A stretch of 64,000 nt of DNA from JADFWK01 sp035527895 (GTDB lineage: Bacteria; Desulfobacterota; DSM-4660; Desulfatiglandales; B25-G16): contig DATKZQ010000017.1 of assembly GCA_035527895.1 (NCBI GenBank), forward strand, positions 3,854 to 67,853, written 5' to 3'. A program made the translations under genes and the position numbers. A model generated the notes under the pieces. That model was given only the letters and a program-made list of their open reading frames with translations, made no database searches and was not told the DNA's origin. Of the stretch, positions 1 to 8,022 are shown in pieces (the first letter of the stretch is position 1; every line of letters begins with the position of its first letter).

Positions 1-57
1 GGATTTAAGGACTTAGAAGCCGGGAAAAACGCCAGGGGAGTAATCATGTACGAGTGA
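1..57 (+). CDS. C-terminal end of a zinc-type (MDR) alcohol dehydrogenase, cut by the window edge
   Basis: Only the last 18 codons are present, ending at TGA 55-57. They read as a dehydrogenase tail: FKDLEAGKNARGVIMYE is close to the usual MDR ending in which an AGKN..RGVI segment closes the Rossmann domain. No catalytic or zinc residues lie within the window, so substrate cannot be judged. The product would be a cytosolic NAD(P)-dependent oxidoreductase. The assignment rests on this tail alone. Confidence 0.5.
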   Translation, partial: GFKDLEAGKNARGVIMYE

Positions 58-180
58 AGGAAATAGGAATATAATTACACTCGATAGAAAACATGTCCTG
101 ACCGATCAAGCCGGCTTCATGGCAGATCTGAGTGGGATAGAGTAGAGAGCTGGCGGAGTGGTTTAGTCGTTTGGACAAAC

Positions 181-248
181 GGGACGTCCGTAAGAAAGTA
201 AATAAATCACAGAATAGAAAAAGCTGTTCACTTTCTTGCGGACGTTCC
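181..248. repeat. Imperfect inverted repeat beside a transposase relic
   Basis: The left arm GGGACGTCCGTAAGAAAGT (181-199) and the right arm ACTTTCTTGCGGACGTTCC (230-248) pair at 17 of 19 positions around a 30-nt A+T-rich spacer. It abuts the C-terminal remnant of a Y1 (IS200/REP-type) transposase, so it may be the hairpin end recognised by that transposase. This is inferred from position. Confidence 0.5.
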
Positions 249-263
249 AGACGATTACAGGAC

Positions 264-418
264 GACTTAGAGGGGAGAGACTTGCAGATATCGCCAGGGG
301 ATTCAATATTTCCAAATACAGCTCGGTCAGCAGTTCCATAGAAAAGACTAGAAGAGAGATCCTTATTAATGGTAGACTGAAACGGCGAATAAGCCAAGTA
401 GAAGCGCTCTTCAACTAA
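264..418 (+). pseudogene. C-terminal fragment of a REP-associated (Y1/IS200-like) transposase
   Basis: The frame from about 264 reads LRGERLADIARGFNISKYSSV, then a segment ending in RRISQVEALFN and TAA. This is the DnaA-like helical C-terminus of REP-associated tyrosine transposases (a G..KYSSVSS core followed by RRI..VE.L). The catalytic HUH domain and Tyr are missing and no frame upstream continues the protein. It is a dead remnant. The longer open frame from 236 adds only unrelated codons from the repeat arm. Confidence 0.55.
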
Positions 419-757
419 GAGTCAAAAGCAGACCCTATTTTCTTTGTAACGGGTAAGAAACCAAATGGCAAAAGATCGGCGATTCAGAAGGCGTATTGAA
501 GCCTGAGGCCAATCCGAAATAAGAGTCGGGGGCAGGGTTGCCCGTATTCCCAATCAAATACGAAAAATGCTTGATGTGATTACTATGATTCGTGTGACTG
601 TGTTGGCTTCTCGGGATTCTCAAAGTGGAAAAATTTATCATTCGCCCCGGTTACGGGCGAAACTTGAAAGGAGGTGATAGTGCGGCCTAAATGTGATCTG
701 TGCGAGGTGAGGGGTATTTAGGTTTACAACTTTATACACGAAAGGAGGAAAGGAACC
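419..757. other. Intergenic region before the first TRAP operon
   Basis: No supportable gene. A small hairpin (TTCGCCC at 641-647 with GGGCGAA at 655-661) lacks a T-run, so it is not a convincing terminator. An AAGGAGGTGATAG stretch follows at 667-679 and is not followed by an open frame. The Shine-Dalgarno AAAGGAGG of dctP lies at 741-748. Confidence 0.5.
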
Positions 758-1768
758 ATGTCTAGAAAAAGAATGTATTACGTCGTTGTCGCGCTAAGCA
801 TTTGCATGTTTTTGGGTGCGTCATTCTTCAATGCCACCCAGGCTGAGGCGAAAAAGATCACCATTAAAGCTATTAGTGCCTGGGATAAAAATCATACTGG
901 TGTTGTGGGAGATTATCTGCCCTATATCAAGCGAGCCAATGAAATGCTTCAACAAAAATATCCCGGTGAGGTTGAAATCAAATATATCGGTGGGCCTGAA
1001 GCCATTCCGACCGGAGATCAACCCGAAGCTCTCAGAGCGGGGACAGTAGATATGTATTACGGCACGGCGGCATATTATGCAGGTATCGCGCCGGCAGCCA
1101 ATTGCACGAAGCTGTCACAACTCACCTCACAGGAAGAAAAGGATGTCGGTGCGGATGCCATTTTTGATGAGATGCATCGGAAAAAGTTAAACGCGACGTA
1201 TCTGGGCGCACTGGGCAGCCAGCTACCGTTTCAACTGTACACCGTCAATAAAGTTACCAGCGTGGGCCAGTTAAAAGGTTTAAAGATTCGTACATCTCCC
1301 ATGTATGTCGATTTTTTAAAAGCGCTCGGAGCCACGCCGATTTCGACAAGTCCTGGTGACGTCTATCAGGCCCTGGAACGGGGCGTTGTGGATGGTTTCA
1401 TGTGGCCAATGGTCAGTATAAGAGGCTATGGTTGGCATGAGGTTTCGAAATACGTCGTGGGCCCTAGTTTTTATAAGGTGTCTCACCCGCTTCTTATGAA
1501 TGCCAAGAAATGGGACTCACTCCCGAAGCATATCCAGGAAGTGCTCATGGAAGCCTTACGGTTGGAGGTTATCGCCATCGATGCCAGAACCGCCGATGAG
1601 ATCACCAATGAGTATAAACTATTGATGATAGCCGGCATGGAAATTATCGAGTTCCCGGCTGCAGAGACGAAAAAATATCTCGATATGGCCTATGATGAGG
1701 GGTGGAAGGGCCAGGTCAAAATGGAGCAGGAATATACTAACAAATTACGCAAACTGCTAACCAAATAG
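758..1768 (+). CDS. dctP: TRAP transporter solute-binding protein (DctP family)
   Basis: A 336-residue periplasmic binding protein with a signal peptide at about residues 1-31 (basic start, hydrophobic core, cleavage near TQAEA). The mature part follows the DctP fold: an early KRANEMLQQKYPGEVEIKYIGG segment, EALRAGTVDMYYGTAAYY, then LKGLKIRTSPMY and GDVYQALERGVVDGF. In this family the last two carry the ligand-binding Arg and the strand that closes over the carboxylate. It delivers an organic acid (identity unknown) to the DctQM pair encoded just downstream. The ATG at 758 is chosen for AAAGGAGG ten bases upstream. A strong hairpin separates it from dctQ, which could hold its transcript at a higher level, as suits a binding protein. 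Confidence 0.9.
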   Translation: MSRKRMYYVVVALSICMFLGASFFNATQAEAKKITIKAISAWDKNHTGVVGDYLPYIKRANEMLQQKYPGEVEIKYIGGPEAIPTGDQPEALRAGTVDMYYGTAAYYAGIAPAANCTKLSQLTSQEEKDVGADAIFDEMHRKKLNATYLGALGSQLPFQLYTVNKVTSVGQLKGLKIRTSPMYVDFLKALGATPISTSPGDVYQALERGVVDGFMWPMVSIRGYGWHEVSKYVVGPSFYKVSHPLLMNAKKWDSLPKHIQEVLMEALRLEVIAIDARTADEITNEYKLLMIAGMEIIEFPAAETKKYLDMAYDEGWKGQVKMEQEYTNKLRKLLTK

Positions 1769-1780
1769 GCGGCGGCGTGT

Positions 1781-1819
1781 CGGTGAAATTCCCCGTGCCC
1801 AGTGCGGGGAATTTCACCG
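1781..1819. other. Perfect 15-bp intercistronic hairpin between dctP and dctQ
   Basis: CGGTGAAATTCCCCG (1781-1795) pairs perfectly with CGGGGAATTTCACCG (1805-1819) around a 9-nt loop. No T-run follows, so a classic intrinsic terminator is unlikely. It sits 13 nt after the dctP stop and well before dctQ, as expected for a 3'-end-protecting or partial-termination hairpin in a TRAP operon. Confidence 0.6.
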
Positions 1820-1973
1820 TATGGCATAATGCTCCCCAGATCTCTTTTCCGGCAGGATATCCCACTCCTCGGGGACCTAACACGCTCAGCATTTTGGAAA
1901 TAATGCGTAACTCAGCCAGGAGCTGAGTCATGGAGTGTTTCGGGGAGATTCGAGAACTATTAGGAGATACGGT

Positions 1974-2489
1974 ATGGCCACAAGGGATGGTAAAAGGCGC
2001 AAGAATGGTTTTGATTTTAGCATTGAATTTCTGGCTTACATAGCCGGCATTATCATTTTGGCAATAACGTTTAGTGTTTCCGGGTCAGCCGTGGTGCGGT
2101 ATTTGGGTTTCCGACCGCCAGACTGGACGTTTCAGTTTACGGAGTATGCCCTATTGTGGTTCACCTTCCTGGCTGCTGCATGGCTCCTGAGAGAAGGGGG
2201 GCACATCAATATCGATACTGTTGTTACGCGGCTTCATACGAAGACACGCCGGAAGGTGGAAATCATTGATGATATATTAGGGCTTATAGTCTCCGTTACC
2301 ATCTTTTGGTTCGGTACTCTCCACACCATTGACCTCTTTCAACGGGGGATTATGGAGGTAAAAGGGACAACCGTTCCAAAATTTCCGCTTTTTCTTATTA
2401 TCCCCCTCGGGAGTCTGGCCCTTTCCATTCAGTTCGGTCGACAATTCTATAAAAAACTGAGATCAAAATCCGGTAATACAGAGAATTAA
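1974..2489 (+). CDS. dctQ: TRAP transporter small membrane subunit (DctQ family)
   Basis: 171 residues with four predicted membrane segments: about 20-42, 60-80, 98-120 and 135-155. Between helices 2 and 3 is WLLREGGHINIDTVV, the DctQ signature region (G.HI..D). It pairs with the large subunit DctM to form the Na+- or H+-coupled permease that accepts ligand from DctP. The ATG at 1974 is preferred because AGGAG lies seven bases upstream (1962-1966). A GTG at 1935 would add 13 residues without a better ribosome site. The gene lies between dctP and dctM on the same strand and was very likely co-transcribed with them. Confidence 0.85.
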   Translation: MATRDGKRRKNGFDFSIEFLAYIAGIIILAITFSVSGSAVVRYLGFRPPDWTFQFTEYALLWFTFLAAAWLLREGGHINIDTVVTRLHTKTRRKVEIIDDILGLIVSVTIFWFGTLHTIDLFQRGIMEVKGTTVPKFPLFLIIPLGSLALSIQFGRQFYKKLRSKSGNTEN

Positions 2490-2544
2490 TCCGTGGACCG
2501 TTCAAGAATCCCTGTCGGAGAGAATTAAACGAGGAGGTAAAGAT

Positions 2545-3858
2545 ATGGAGTGGTGGGGTATTATGTTGCTCTTGATCGGAGGCCTTCTTCTTTTCCTTCT
2601 TATAGGACTCCCCATTGCTTTTGCATTTCTCCTGATTAATTTTATAGGGGCATATATCTTTATGGGAGGACTGAGTGGTCTGAGTCTTTCCGTACAGCAG
2701 ATATTTACATCCCTGGTAAGCTTCTCATTAGCCCCAATCCCTCTTTTTATTTTTATGGGTGAGTTGATGCTGCATTCGGGCATTGCAAAGCGCACGCTGG
2801 ATGTGTTTGATATATTTATAGGGAGGCTACCGGGCAGGCTGAGCCTGATTGTCATCACCGGAGGCGCCCTGTTTTCAACGTTGAGCGGATCTACCATTGC
2901 TAATACAGCCATGCTTGGCGAAATCATGGTACCTGAAATGAAGGAACGTGGTTATAAGAACCCCATGATACTGGGTCCTATCGTGGGGGTCGGCGGACTG
3001 GCCATGCTGATTCCGCCGAGTGCTCTGGCGGTTGTGTATGCAAGTCTCGCGCAGATATCTGTGGGAAAGGTGCTGATCGCTGGGGCTGTTCCCGGGTTGA
3101 TGCTGGCTGTGCTATATTCCGTTTATGTGGTTGGGAGATCCTACATAACCCCCTCAATCGCCCCAGCTTATGAGGTAGAACATCATACCCTCAAGGAAAA
3201 GATTTCGGAATTTTCTAAATATGTCCTACCTCTTGGATTCATTTTTTTCCTGGTCCTCGGGTTTATTTTTTTAGGTATCGCGACACCAACTGAAGCAGCA
3301 TCCACAGGTGCTTTAGGTTCGATTATACTGGCATGTTGCTACAAAAAATTTGACTTAACGGTCCTGCAAAAGTCCCTTAAAGGAACCCTTAAAGTCTCGG
3401 TGATGGCCTTTATGATTATTGCGGCCTCCAGTACTTATAGCAGCATTCTAGCATATACCGGCAGCACGATGGGTCTGGTGAATCTTATCAATGACATTCA
3501 GATGTCGAGACTTGCTGTACTGATCACCATGATGGTGATACTAATGATTCTTGGTACCTTCATGGAACAGGTATCCATGATGATGATTACTATTCCCATC
3601 TTTATGCCTGTCATCCAGGGCCTTGGGTATGACCCCATCTGGTTTGCAATTCTTATGCTCCTCAACCTGGAGATGGCCATGTCAACACCGCCCTTTGGTA
3701 TCCTTCTTTTTGTGATGAAAGCGTCCGCACCAGTAGGTACGAAGCTGGGAGAGATATGCCTGGCGGCCGCGCCATTTCTCATTTGCGACCTGATTGTCAT
3801 GATCATCCTGATTGCCCTCCCTGAAATTACCCTCTTTCTACCTGGTTTCATGAAATAA
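2545..3858 (+). CDS. dctM: TRAP transporter large permease subunit (DctM family)
   Basis: 437 residues, about twelve membrane helices, the usual DctM length. Family landmarks visible in order are FSLAPIPLFIFMGELM near residue 60, GGALFSTLSGSTIANTAMLG near 112, GVGGLAMLIPPSALAVVYASL near 148, GIATPTEAASTGA near 245 and EQVSMMMITIPIFMP near 340. The GS.I..TA and PTEA..G. motifs are the two re-entrant transport loops of this ion-coupled family. It forms the import channel with DctQ. AGGAGG at 2531-2536 precedes the ATG. The ORF ends the operon; a repeat-rich gap follows. Confidence 0.92.
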   Translation: MEWWGIMLLLIGGLLLFLLIGLPIAFAFLLINFIGAYIFMGGLSGLSLSVQQIFTSLVSFSLAPIPLFIFMGELMLHSGIAKRTLDVFDIFIGRLPGRLSLIVITGGALFSTLSGSTIANTAMLGEIMVPEMKERGYKNPMILGPIVGVGGLAMLIPPSALAVVYASLAQISVGKVLIAGAVPGLMLAVLYSVYVVGRSYITPSIAPAYEVEHHTLKEKISEFSKYVLPLGFIFFLVLGFIFLGIATPTEAASTGALGSIILACCYKKFDLTVLQKSLKGTLKVSVMAFMIIAASSTYSSILAYTGSTMGLVNLINDIQMSRLAVLITMMVILMILGTFMEQVSMMMITIPIFMPVIQGLGYDPIWFAILMLLNLEMAMSTPPFGILLFVMKASAPVGTKLGEICLAAAPFLICDLIVMIILIALPEITLFLPGFMK

Positions 3859-4384
3859 CCGAGCTTCTATGTGATAGTTGGTGTGCCAGTGAAGCTCCAG
3901 GCCCCCCAAGGGGCATTCCCGCCTCTTTGACTTGATAATTTCCTGCAGCGGCTCGACTGAGCTCGCCGAAGTCTTGCTGCAGGGTTACGACATAGTGCCT
4001 CCCCCTTGATGGGGGAGGTTAGGGGGGGGGTGATAAAATGTTTGGTCACCCTCCCCTTTACCCGCCTGAAGTCTGGCGGGTTGATCCCCTCCCATTAAGG
4101 GAGGGGACGTTGACATTGGATACCCTGCAGCTTGCTGCAGGGTGGTTCATTGAAGAAACCACGCCCTCATTCATGCCATAGGCGATGATATGTGATGGGA
4201 ACGATCCACAGTGAGACTAGCAAGAATTGTGGGGAATGTGGTAGGGGACATGAGGATGTCCTGGACACAAGGACGACTACCGTCTAAGCCGTGAGAGAAG
4301 GCGAGGGTCAGGCTGGCCCTTACCGTTGACGCACAGGGCGTTTTCCCCTATACTCCCTATCGGAAATACCGAGAGGTTTTATCT
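3859..4384. repeat. Repeat-rich intergenic region with several palindromes
   Basis: No gene is supported. The stretch holds short palindromes: CCTCCCCCTTGATGGGGGAGG (about 4000-4020), a related CCCTCCC..GGGAGGGG pair around 4086-4108, and CCCTGCAGCTTGCTGCAGGG (about 4123-4142). These resemble the dispersed hairpins that often create spurious PPLT.PIKGE open frames. The M50 gene at 4385 has its own leader after them. Confidence 0.6.
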
Positions 4385-5020
4385 ATGGAAATACGAACGC
4401 TGCTCTTACTAGCCCCGCCGATTCTGTTGGCGCTAACATTTCATGAATATGCCCATGGGTATGTTGCAAACAAGTACGGAGATGATACGGCAAAGCGGAG
4501 TGGCCGTTTAACTCTGAATCCGCTCGCGCATCTTGACCCATTGGGCACGATCATGATCTTCTTGGTGCATTTCGGGTGGGCTAAACCGGTGCCGGTAAAT
4601 CCCTATAGGTTGAGAAATCCCAAAAGAGATATGCTCTGGATTAGCGCTGCCGGTCCCCTTGCGAATATGGTTTTAGCACTTCTGAGCGGCATGTTGCTCA
4701 GACTTGTTTTCGCCGTTGGCGGGGCCCCTCAAAAGCATTCCATTGTGGGATTGCTTATAGTCATGGTGATTATGAGCTTACAGATCAATCTGGCTCTGGC
4801 CATATTCAACGTGCTTCCAATTGCCCCTCTGGATGGCTCGAAAATCCTGGCCGGACTTCTACCAGCCAGGCATGAAGGCACAATTTACTTGTTAGAGCGC
4901 TACGGTCCTTTGATCCTTATTGGATTGATCATATTCGGTCGAGCTACCGGCGTGCCTATTCTGGGTAGCTTGATCTGGCCGTTTGTGGGGTTTTTTAGCA
5001 AGATCTTTGCGGGAATATGA
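4385..5020 (+). CDS. Site-2-protease-family membrane zinc metallopeptidase (M50B)
   Basis: 211 residues, almost entirely hydrophobic. The zinc motif HEXXH is at 20-24 (H-E-Y-A-H) in the first helix, and the third-ligand motif reads NVLPIAPLDGSKIL near residue 140 (NxxP..PLDG). Both define the small bacterial M50B peptidases that cut substrates within the membrane. There is no PDZ domain, so it is not RseP-like in architecture. Substrate is unknown. It stands alone, downstream of repeats, with GAGAGG about eight bases before the ATG. The closest described relatives are small Rip1-like or ywhC-type proteases. Confidence 0.9.
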   Translation: MEIRTLLLLAPPILLALTFHEYAHGYVANKYGDDTAKRSGRLTLNPLAHLDPLGTIMIFLVHFGWAKPVPVNPYRLRNPKRDMLWISAAGPLANMVLALLSGMLLRLVFAVGGAPQKHSIVGLLIVMVIMSLQINLALAIFNVLPIAPLDGSKILAGLLPARHEGTIYLLERYGPLILIGLIIFGRATGVPILGSLIWPFVGFFSKIFAGI

Positions 5021-5134
5021 ACTGACCACTGCACACACAAGGAATCACGTTTGCCCATAAGAGCAAAAACCCTTGCCGTTTTGATTTCCAAGCGAAACCC
5101 GGACTTTCAAGTCGACTGTTGAGGCAAGCTATAG

Positions 5135-5488
5135 TTATTGTTTTTTAACTTCGCCGGCCTCCGAAACAGGCGCGTTTTCCGGTAAGGCAGAGCATTCTCC
5201 CTCTGCACTGCGATAGGGCACGGTGGATAAGCATACCCCGATGTCCGATCGTTTGGTGAGCCTCCATAAACGGCCGGTCGCAGTATCCAGCATGAACTGG
5301 TCCTGGCCGGAGTCAGATATCTGACCAAAAACGTATCTCCCTTGCATAGAGGATAAAACGGCCTTTTGGGCTTCTTTCGGCGGTTGCTGTGTCATAACCC
5401 CAAATTGCGCGTACACACTCGTAGCTGAAAAAAGGACCAGCAAAAAGAGTGTAACACGTACCGCACTGTTTTTTAAGTTTCTGAACAT
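5135..5488 (-). CDS. Small secreted protein of unknown function
   Basis: 117 residues with a clear signal peptide: basic NLKNSAVRV, a hydrophobic stretch, then SVYAQ as a likely cleavage site near residue 28. The mature part centres on GRYVFGQIS and DQFMLDTATGRLWRL, which suggests a small beta-rich domain. The same DT.TG.LWR pattern occurs in hypothetical proteins of other anaerobes (recollection, not a search). A strong AGGAGGTAAGGGAC leader precedes the ATG at 5488. No function is assigned. It is convergent with the M50 gene and is likely monocistronic. Confidence 0.65.
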   Translation of the reverse strand: MFRNLKNSAVRVTLFLLVLFSATSVYAQFGVMTQQPPKEAQKAVLSSMQGRYVFGQISDSGQDQFMLDTATGRLWRLTKRSDIGVCLSTVPYRSAEGECSALPENAPVSEAGEVKKQ

Positions 5489-6113
5489 GTCCCTTACCTC
5501 CTGTCTAAGTTTCTGTTACTTCAAATACCCTTAGCCTAAAGCCTTCCGCGATCTTTCTTGGGTTACACGCCTCACGAGACCGGTATGCCTTCTTGCAACA
5601 GATCTTGAACAGCCGCACCATCTCAATACGAAGAAAGAGACCTAAGACGTGCGATCGCATCTGTGATGATAAATGAATTTCAGAAGAATTCAAGCGTTGA
5701 TTGTGGCGAGAACAGGAAAGATAGCCCCGGCGAGAATCATATGCAATAGGTTATGACGAGCTGAACATTCGGGTTCGTCCGTGAATCTCCATCCGAGTTG
5801 TGTGTGAAAGGCGTATTACAACACCTTGTCAGCATTGATTATCTCAAATCATGGCAAGATTTTTTAGAAAACCTTAATTTTGAAAGCCTCTTTCTGTGGG
5901 CGTATCATTCTACTCTTGGGTTTGGGGTAACGAGAGCATAGCAACAAGATAAGGGGAATAGAATAAAATGTGGACATGACAAGACAAAGGTCTTTCATGA
6001 CCTTTCCAAGCGCTGATAATTCAATGCCTGCCCCGCCGCTTACATGTGACCACAGGAGCGAGAATAACTGAGTATCATGTCCCCGGAATTACGGCTACCC
6101 GATTATCTCACCT
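5489..6113. other. Intergenic region, no recognisable gene
   Basis: About 620 bases between two minus-strand genes. A short minus-strand frame at 5505-5693 has no domain and no ribosome site and is not called. The remainder is A+T-leaning, with no tRNA-like fold, riboswitch consensus or strong terminator that I could see. Confidence 0.4.
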
Positions 6114-6737
6114 CTAATTCGATTCACTCTCAATAATCGAGCGGACAGCACAATACCGGTTTCCGCTGAGCCGACCAAGAACATCCAAAGCAAACCAATC
6201 GACCTCTCTTTCGTTCTTTAGCAAACCATCCTCTACATGAACAAGCTGTACTCGTCCAAGAATTAAATTTCCCGCATTAGGGCCTTCACCAATAGTAACA
6301 ATACGTTCCAGCGTGCATTCAAATGAAATTTTCGCCTCCTGAACCCGGTAAGGCTTTATCTTTTTCGAAGGAATCCAATGGATACCTTTTATTGAAGACT
6401 CATCGGTTCCATAAGGTATAGACTTTGCCGTATATTCCATGATGGAAAGGAGGTCCACCGAAACAATATTAACAACAAACTCTGGGACCTTTTGAATGTT
6501 TATCACTGTGTCTTTCATAGTTCCGTCTGATCGGTTGACCACTGAAAATGCAAGGATAGGAGGTGACCACGATACACCAGTGAAAAAACTGAACGGAGCC
6601 AGATTGGCCTGGCCGTCTTTATTAATCGAGGATACCCAAGCAATAGGTCGGGGTATTATGGAACTTGTAAAGAGGTCATGGGCATGTCTCGGTTCCAAGT
6701 CAATCAATTCTATTCCATAGTTCGATATTCCTTTCAC
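6114..6737 (-). CDS. Flavin reductase-like / flavoredoxin-type FMN-binding protein
   Basis: About 207 residues of a split-barrel FMN-binding domain. Landmarks are SSIIPRPIAWVSSI early on, then NLAPFSFFTGVSWSPPILAFSV, the family's flavin-binding core, and DTVINIQKVPEFVVNIV. The C-terminal part holds FECTLERIVTIGEGPNAG and ILGRVQLVHV. Such proteins reduce or carry flavin for redox partners in the cytosol. The start is uncertain. An ATG at 6836 is possible, but codons upstream of about 6790 fall in a 127-bp repeat that recurs outside genes at 11199-11325. I therefore prefer the GTG at 6737, where homology begins. No convincing ribosome site is visible for either. Confidence 0.8.
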   Translation of the reverse strand: MKGISNYGIELIDLEPRHAHDLFTSSIIPRPIAWVSSINKDGQANLAPFSFFTGVSWSPPILAFSVVNRSDGTMKDTVINIQKVPEFVVNIVSVDLLSIMEYTAKSIPYGTDESSIKGIHWIPSKKIKPYRVQEAKISFECTLERIVTIGEGPNAGNLILGRVQLVHVEDGLLKNEREVDWFALDVLGRLSGNRYCAVRSIIESESN

Positions 6738-6793
6738 AGCTTGATGAGATAACGTGCTGCGAGATAAGCAGCACCCCTTCGCGGCAGATGGTA

Positions 6794-6920
6794 TTTTGTG
6801 CATCTGGCGTGCCAATGCGGCGGAGTCAGACTCCATCCCGAGGATAGGCGGAGCGTGAGTGACGCATGGAGGGGGAATGGAGAACCCCGTAAAGTTATAA
6901 TCTGATGTACCCTATTTACC
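6794..6920. repeat. 127-bp direct repeat, copy 1
   Basis: The segment from TTTTGTGCATCTG to TTTACC recurs in the same orientation and the same length at 11199-11325 with about 90% identity, including the shared block GGAGTCAGACTCCATCCCG. It also contains GAATGGAGAACCCCG. It overlaps the possible long N-terminus of the flavin reductase. The copies flank the second TRAP operon and the BrnTA pair. Nature unknown: no coding frame is conserved between the copies. Confidence 0.7.
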
Positions 6921-6959
6921 AGTTTTGATTACCCGGTGAATTGACTTGTTATGGATGAT

Positions 6960-7190
6960 TTAGGATTGGTGGGCTGCATATTCATCCAATAGTCTGCGAA
7001 TCATTTTCTGATACTGAGTATTGCGTTTTTTTGCCTCTTTCTTAAAAAACTCTACACTGGCTTTGCTGAGTGCAATAGTGACCTTGACGGTTTCGTCCTT
7101 CAGAGCCAGCTCTTCAGGTGAAGGAAGGAAGTCGGAAATAACCTTTACCTTTCCGATAGGCTCATCCGTGTATTTTATTTTCTCTTTCAT
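6960..7190 (-). CDS. brnA: BrnA-family antitoxin
   Basis: 76 residues. The N-terminus (MKEKIKYTDEPIGKVKVISDF) is the flexible toxin-binding arm, and the C-terminus (VKVTIALSKASVEFFKKEA, then YQKMIRRLLDEYA) is a ribbon-helix-helix DNA-binding domain typical of BrnA. It neutralises BrnT and represses their shared promoter. The ATG at 7190 is chosen because GGAAAGGAAAG lies just upstream and because the family starts at MKEKI; the longer frame to 7226 only reads through the toxin's end. It overlaps the toxin gene by 29 bases, the usual toxin-first arrangement for brnTA. Confidence 0.85.
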   Translation of the reverse strand: MKEKIKYTDEPIGKVKVISDFLPSPEELALKDETVKVTIALSKASVEFFKKEAKKRNTQYQKMIRRLLDEYAAHQS

Positions 7191-7458
7191 ATATTTTCTT
7201 TCCTTTCCGCCAATATCCGGCGCCAATAATTCTGATCTTGTTATTTCGGTAGGTAAACCTTACAGTCATAATTCCACCAGCGACTCTGCCAAGGCAATAG
7301 TATCGCTTTTCATCATCATCACGGTGTTCCAAATTCTCTAAGATGACACGATTATGATCCAGGAAAGCAAGCTGCGCCAAAGCAAAAGAGACGCCGTGTT
7401 TCTTTTGATTCAGTTGATCCTTAGCGGAATCCCACTCAAAGTCAGATTGTTTTTCCAT
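7162..7458 (-). CDS. brnT: BrnT-family toxin (RelE-like ribonuclease)
   Basis: 98 residues with the BrnT pattern: FEWDSAKDQLNQKKHGVSF at the N-terminus, then RYYCLGRVAGGIMTVRFTY and a C-terminal IRIIGAGYWRKGKKIYE. In characterised BrnT the late Arg, His and Tyr residues on the strands form the mRNA-cleaving site. The usual final IISAR..R.K.ER..Y here reads IIGAGYWRKGKKIYE, so one conserved Arg appears to be Gly. The gene lies first in a two-gene operon with brnA. Its leader (7459-7594) reaches a group II intron relic. Confidence 0.85.
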   Translation of the reverse strand: MEKQSDFEWDSAKDQLNQKKHGVSFALAQLAFLDHNRVILENLEHRDDDEKRYYCLGRVAGGIMTVRFTYRNNKIRIIGAGYWRKGKKIYERENKIHG

Positions 7459-7594
7459 ATCAATACGATTAAAGTACGGCAGATCAAAACATATGTCAAT
7501 ATTTTTATATGGCTATTTATATGGCTTTGTTATCCATAACGTAAAGATCACCTGCCTCTATGGAGCGTCAGCGGAATAAAGGTCAGGTGGATTG

Positions 7595-7862
7595 GTGTAC
7601 GCCCAGCATGGGCGTGAACCTTTCGGCCCTGAGCCTCTCGGCCATGAGCTCGAGGCCGAATGGCTCAAGGCCGAAGAGCTTATGGGGTGTAAGTCCCCTG
7701 TATGTGAACCCTGTTAGTGTAATCGTACACTGACATAAATAGGAGCCGAAGACAAGTCGAAGATCCCGAGATGGTCGAGGGAGCGGAACCGCGAGGGTCT
7801 GTCCGAAGCTTGTCTGCCTCAGGCAGGGAAGGGAAGTCAGGGTGCAAATCTACGTGCAGGAG
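7595..7862 (+). repeat. Group IIC intron-like 5' fragment (domain I), copy 1
   Basis: It starts GTGTACGCCCAGCATGGGCG and contains GGGTGTAAGTCCC, GGAACCGCGAGGG and AGTCAGGGTGCAAAT. These resemble the 5' end and domain I elements of bacterial class C group II introns. A near-copy lies at 12975-13222. No maturase ORF and no domain V-like hairpin follow, so it is a truncated relic. It is preceded by a hairpin (ATCACCTG..CAGGTGGAT, about 7547-7593), the kind of site class C introns use. Assignment by pattern only. Confidence 0.5.
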
Positions 7863-7949
7863 GGGACGTAGGTTCTGAAGCAAGTTATGAACATAACTGT
7901 TTTGCTGTTTTAAACCTTTTGGTAAGTTGTTTCAGAACCAACGTGCCCT
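7863..7949. repeat. 85-bp palindromic element, copy 1
   Basis: GGGGACGTAGGTTCTGAAGC on the left pairs with the complement of the right end (GTTTCAGAACCAACGTGCCC) around a spacer containing TTTTGCTGTTTTAAACCTTTT. Two further copies are at 11901-11985 and 13223-13310. In copies 1 and 3 it directly follows the intron-like fragment. Confidence 0.7.
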
Positions 7950-8022
7950 TTTACTTTCATATGCGTGTTTGGTTCCGGCTTGTCCGGGTTAGGTTGTGCC
8001 CGTGTTCTTCATCAGCTTCCTT

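Noticed and set aside
149..185. tRNA-like GCTGGCGGAGTGGTTTAG stretch
   Set aside because: It looks like a tRNA 5' arm, but no anticodon, T arm or acceptor complement could be found downstream.
3867..4049. Minus-strand open frame in the gap after dctM
   Set aside because: Its codons come from palindromic repeats (the PPLT.PIKGE pattern) and it has no ribosome site.
7863..7949. 85-bp palindrome as an integron attC site
   Set aside because: It lacks RYYYAAC and GTTRRRY core halves at its ends, unlike the four attC sites at 16-19 kb.
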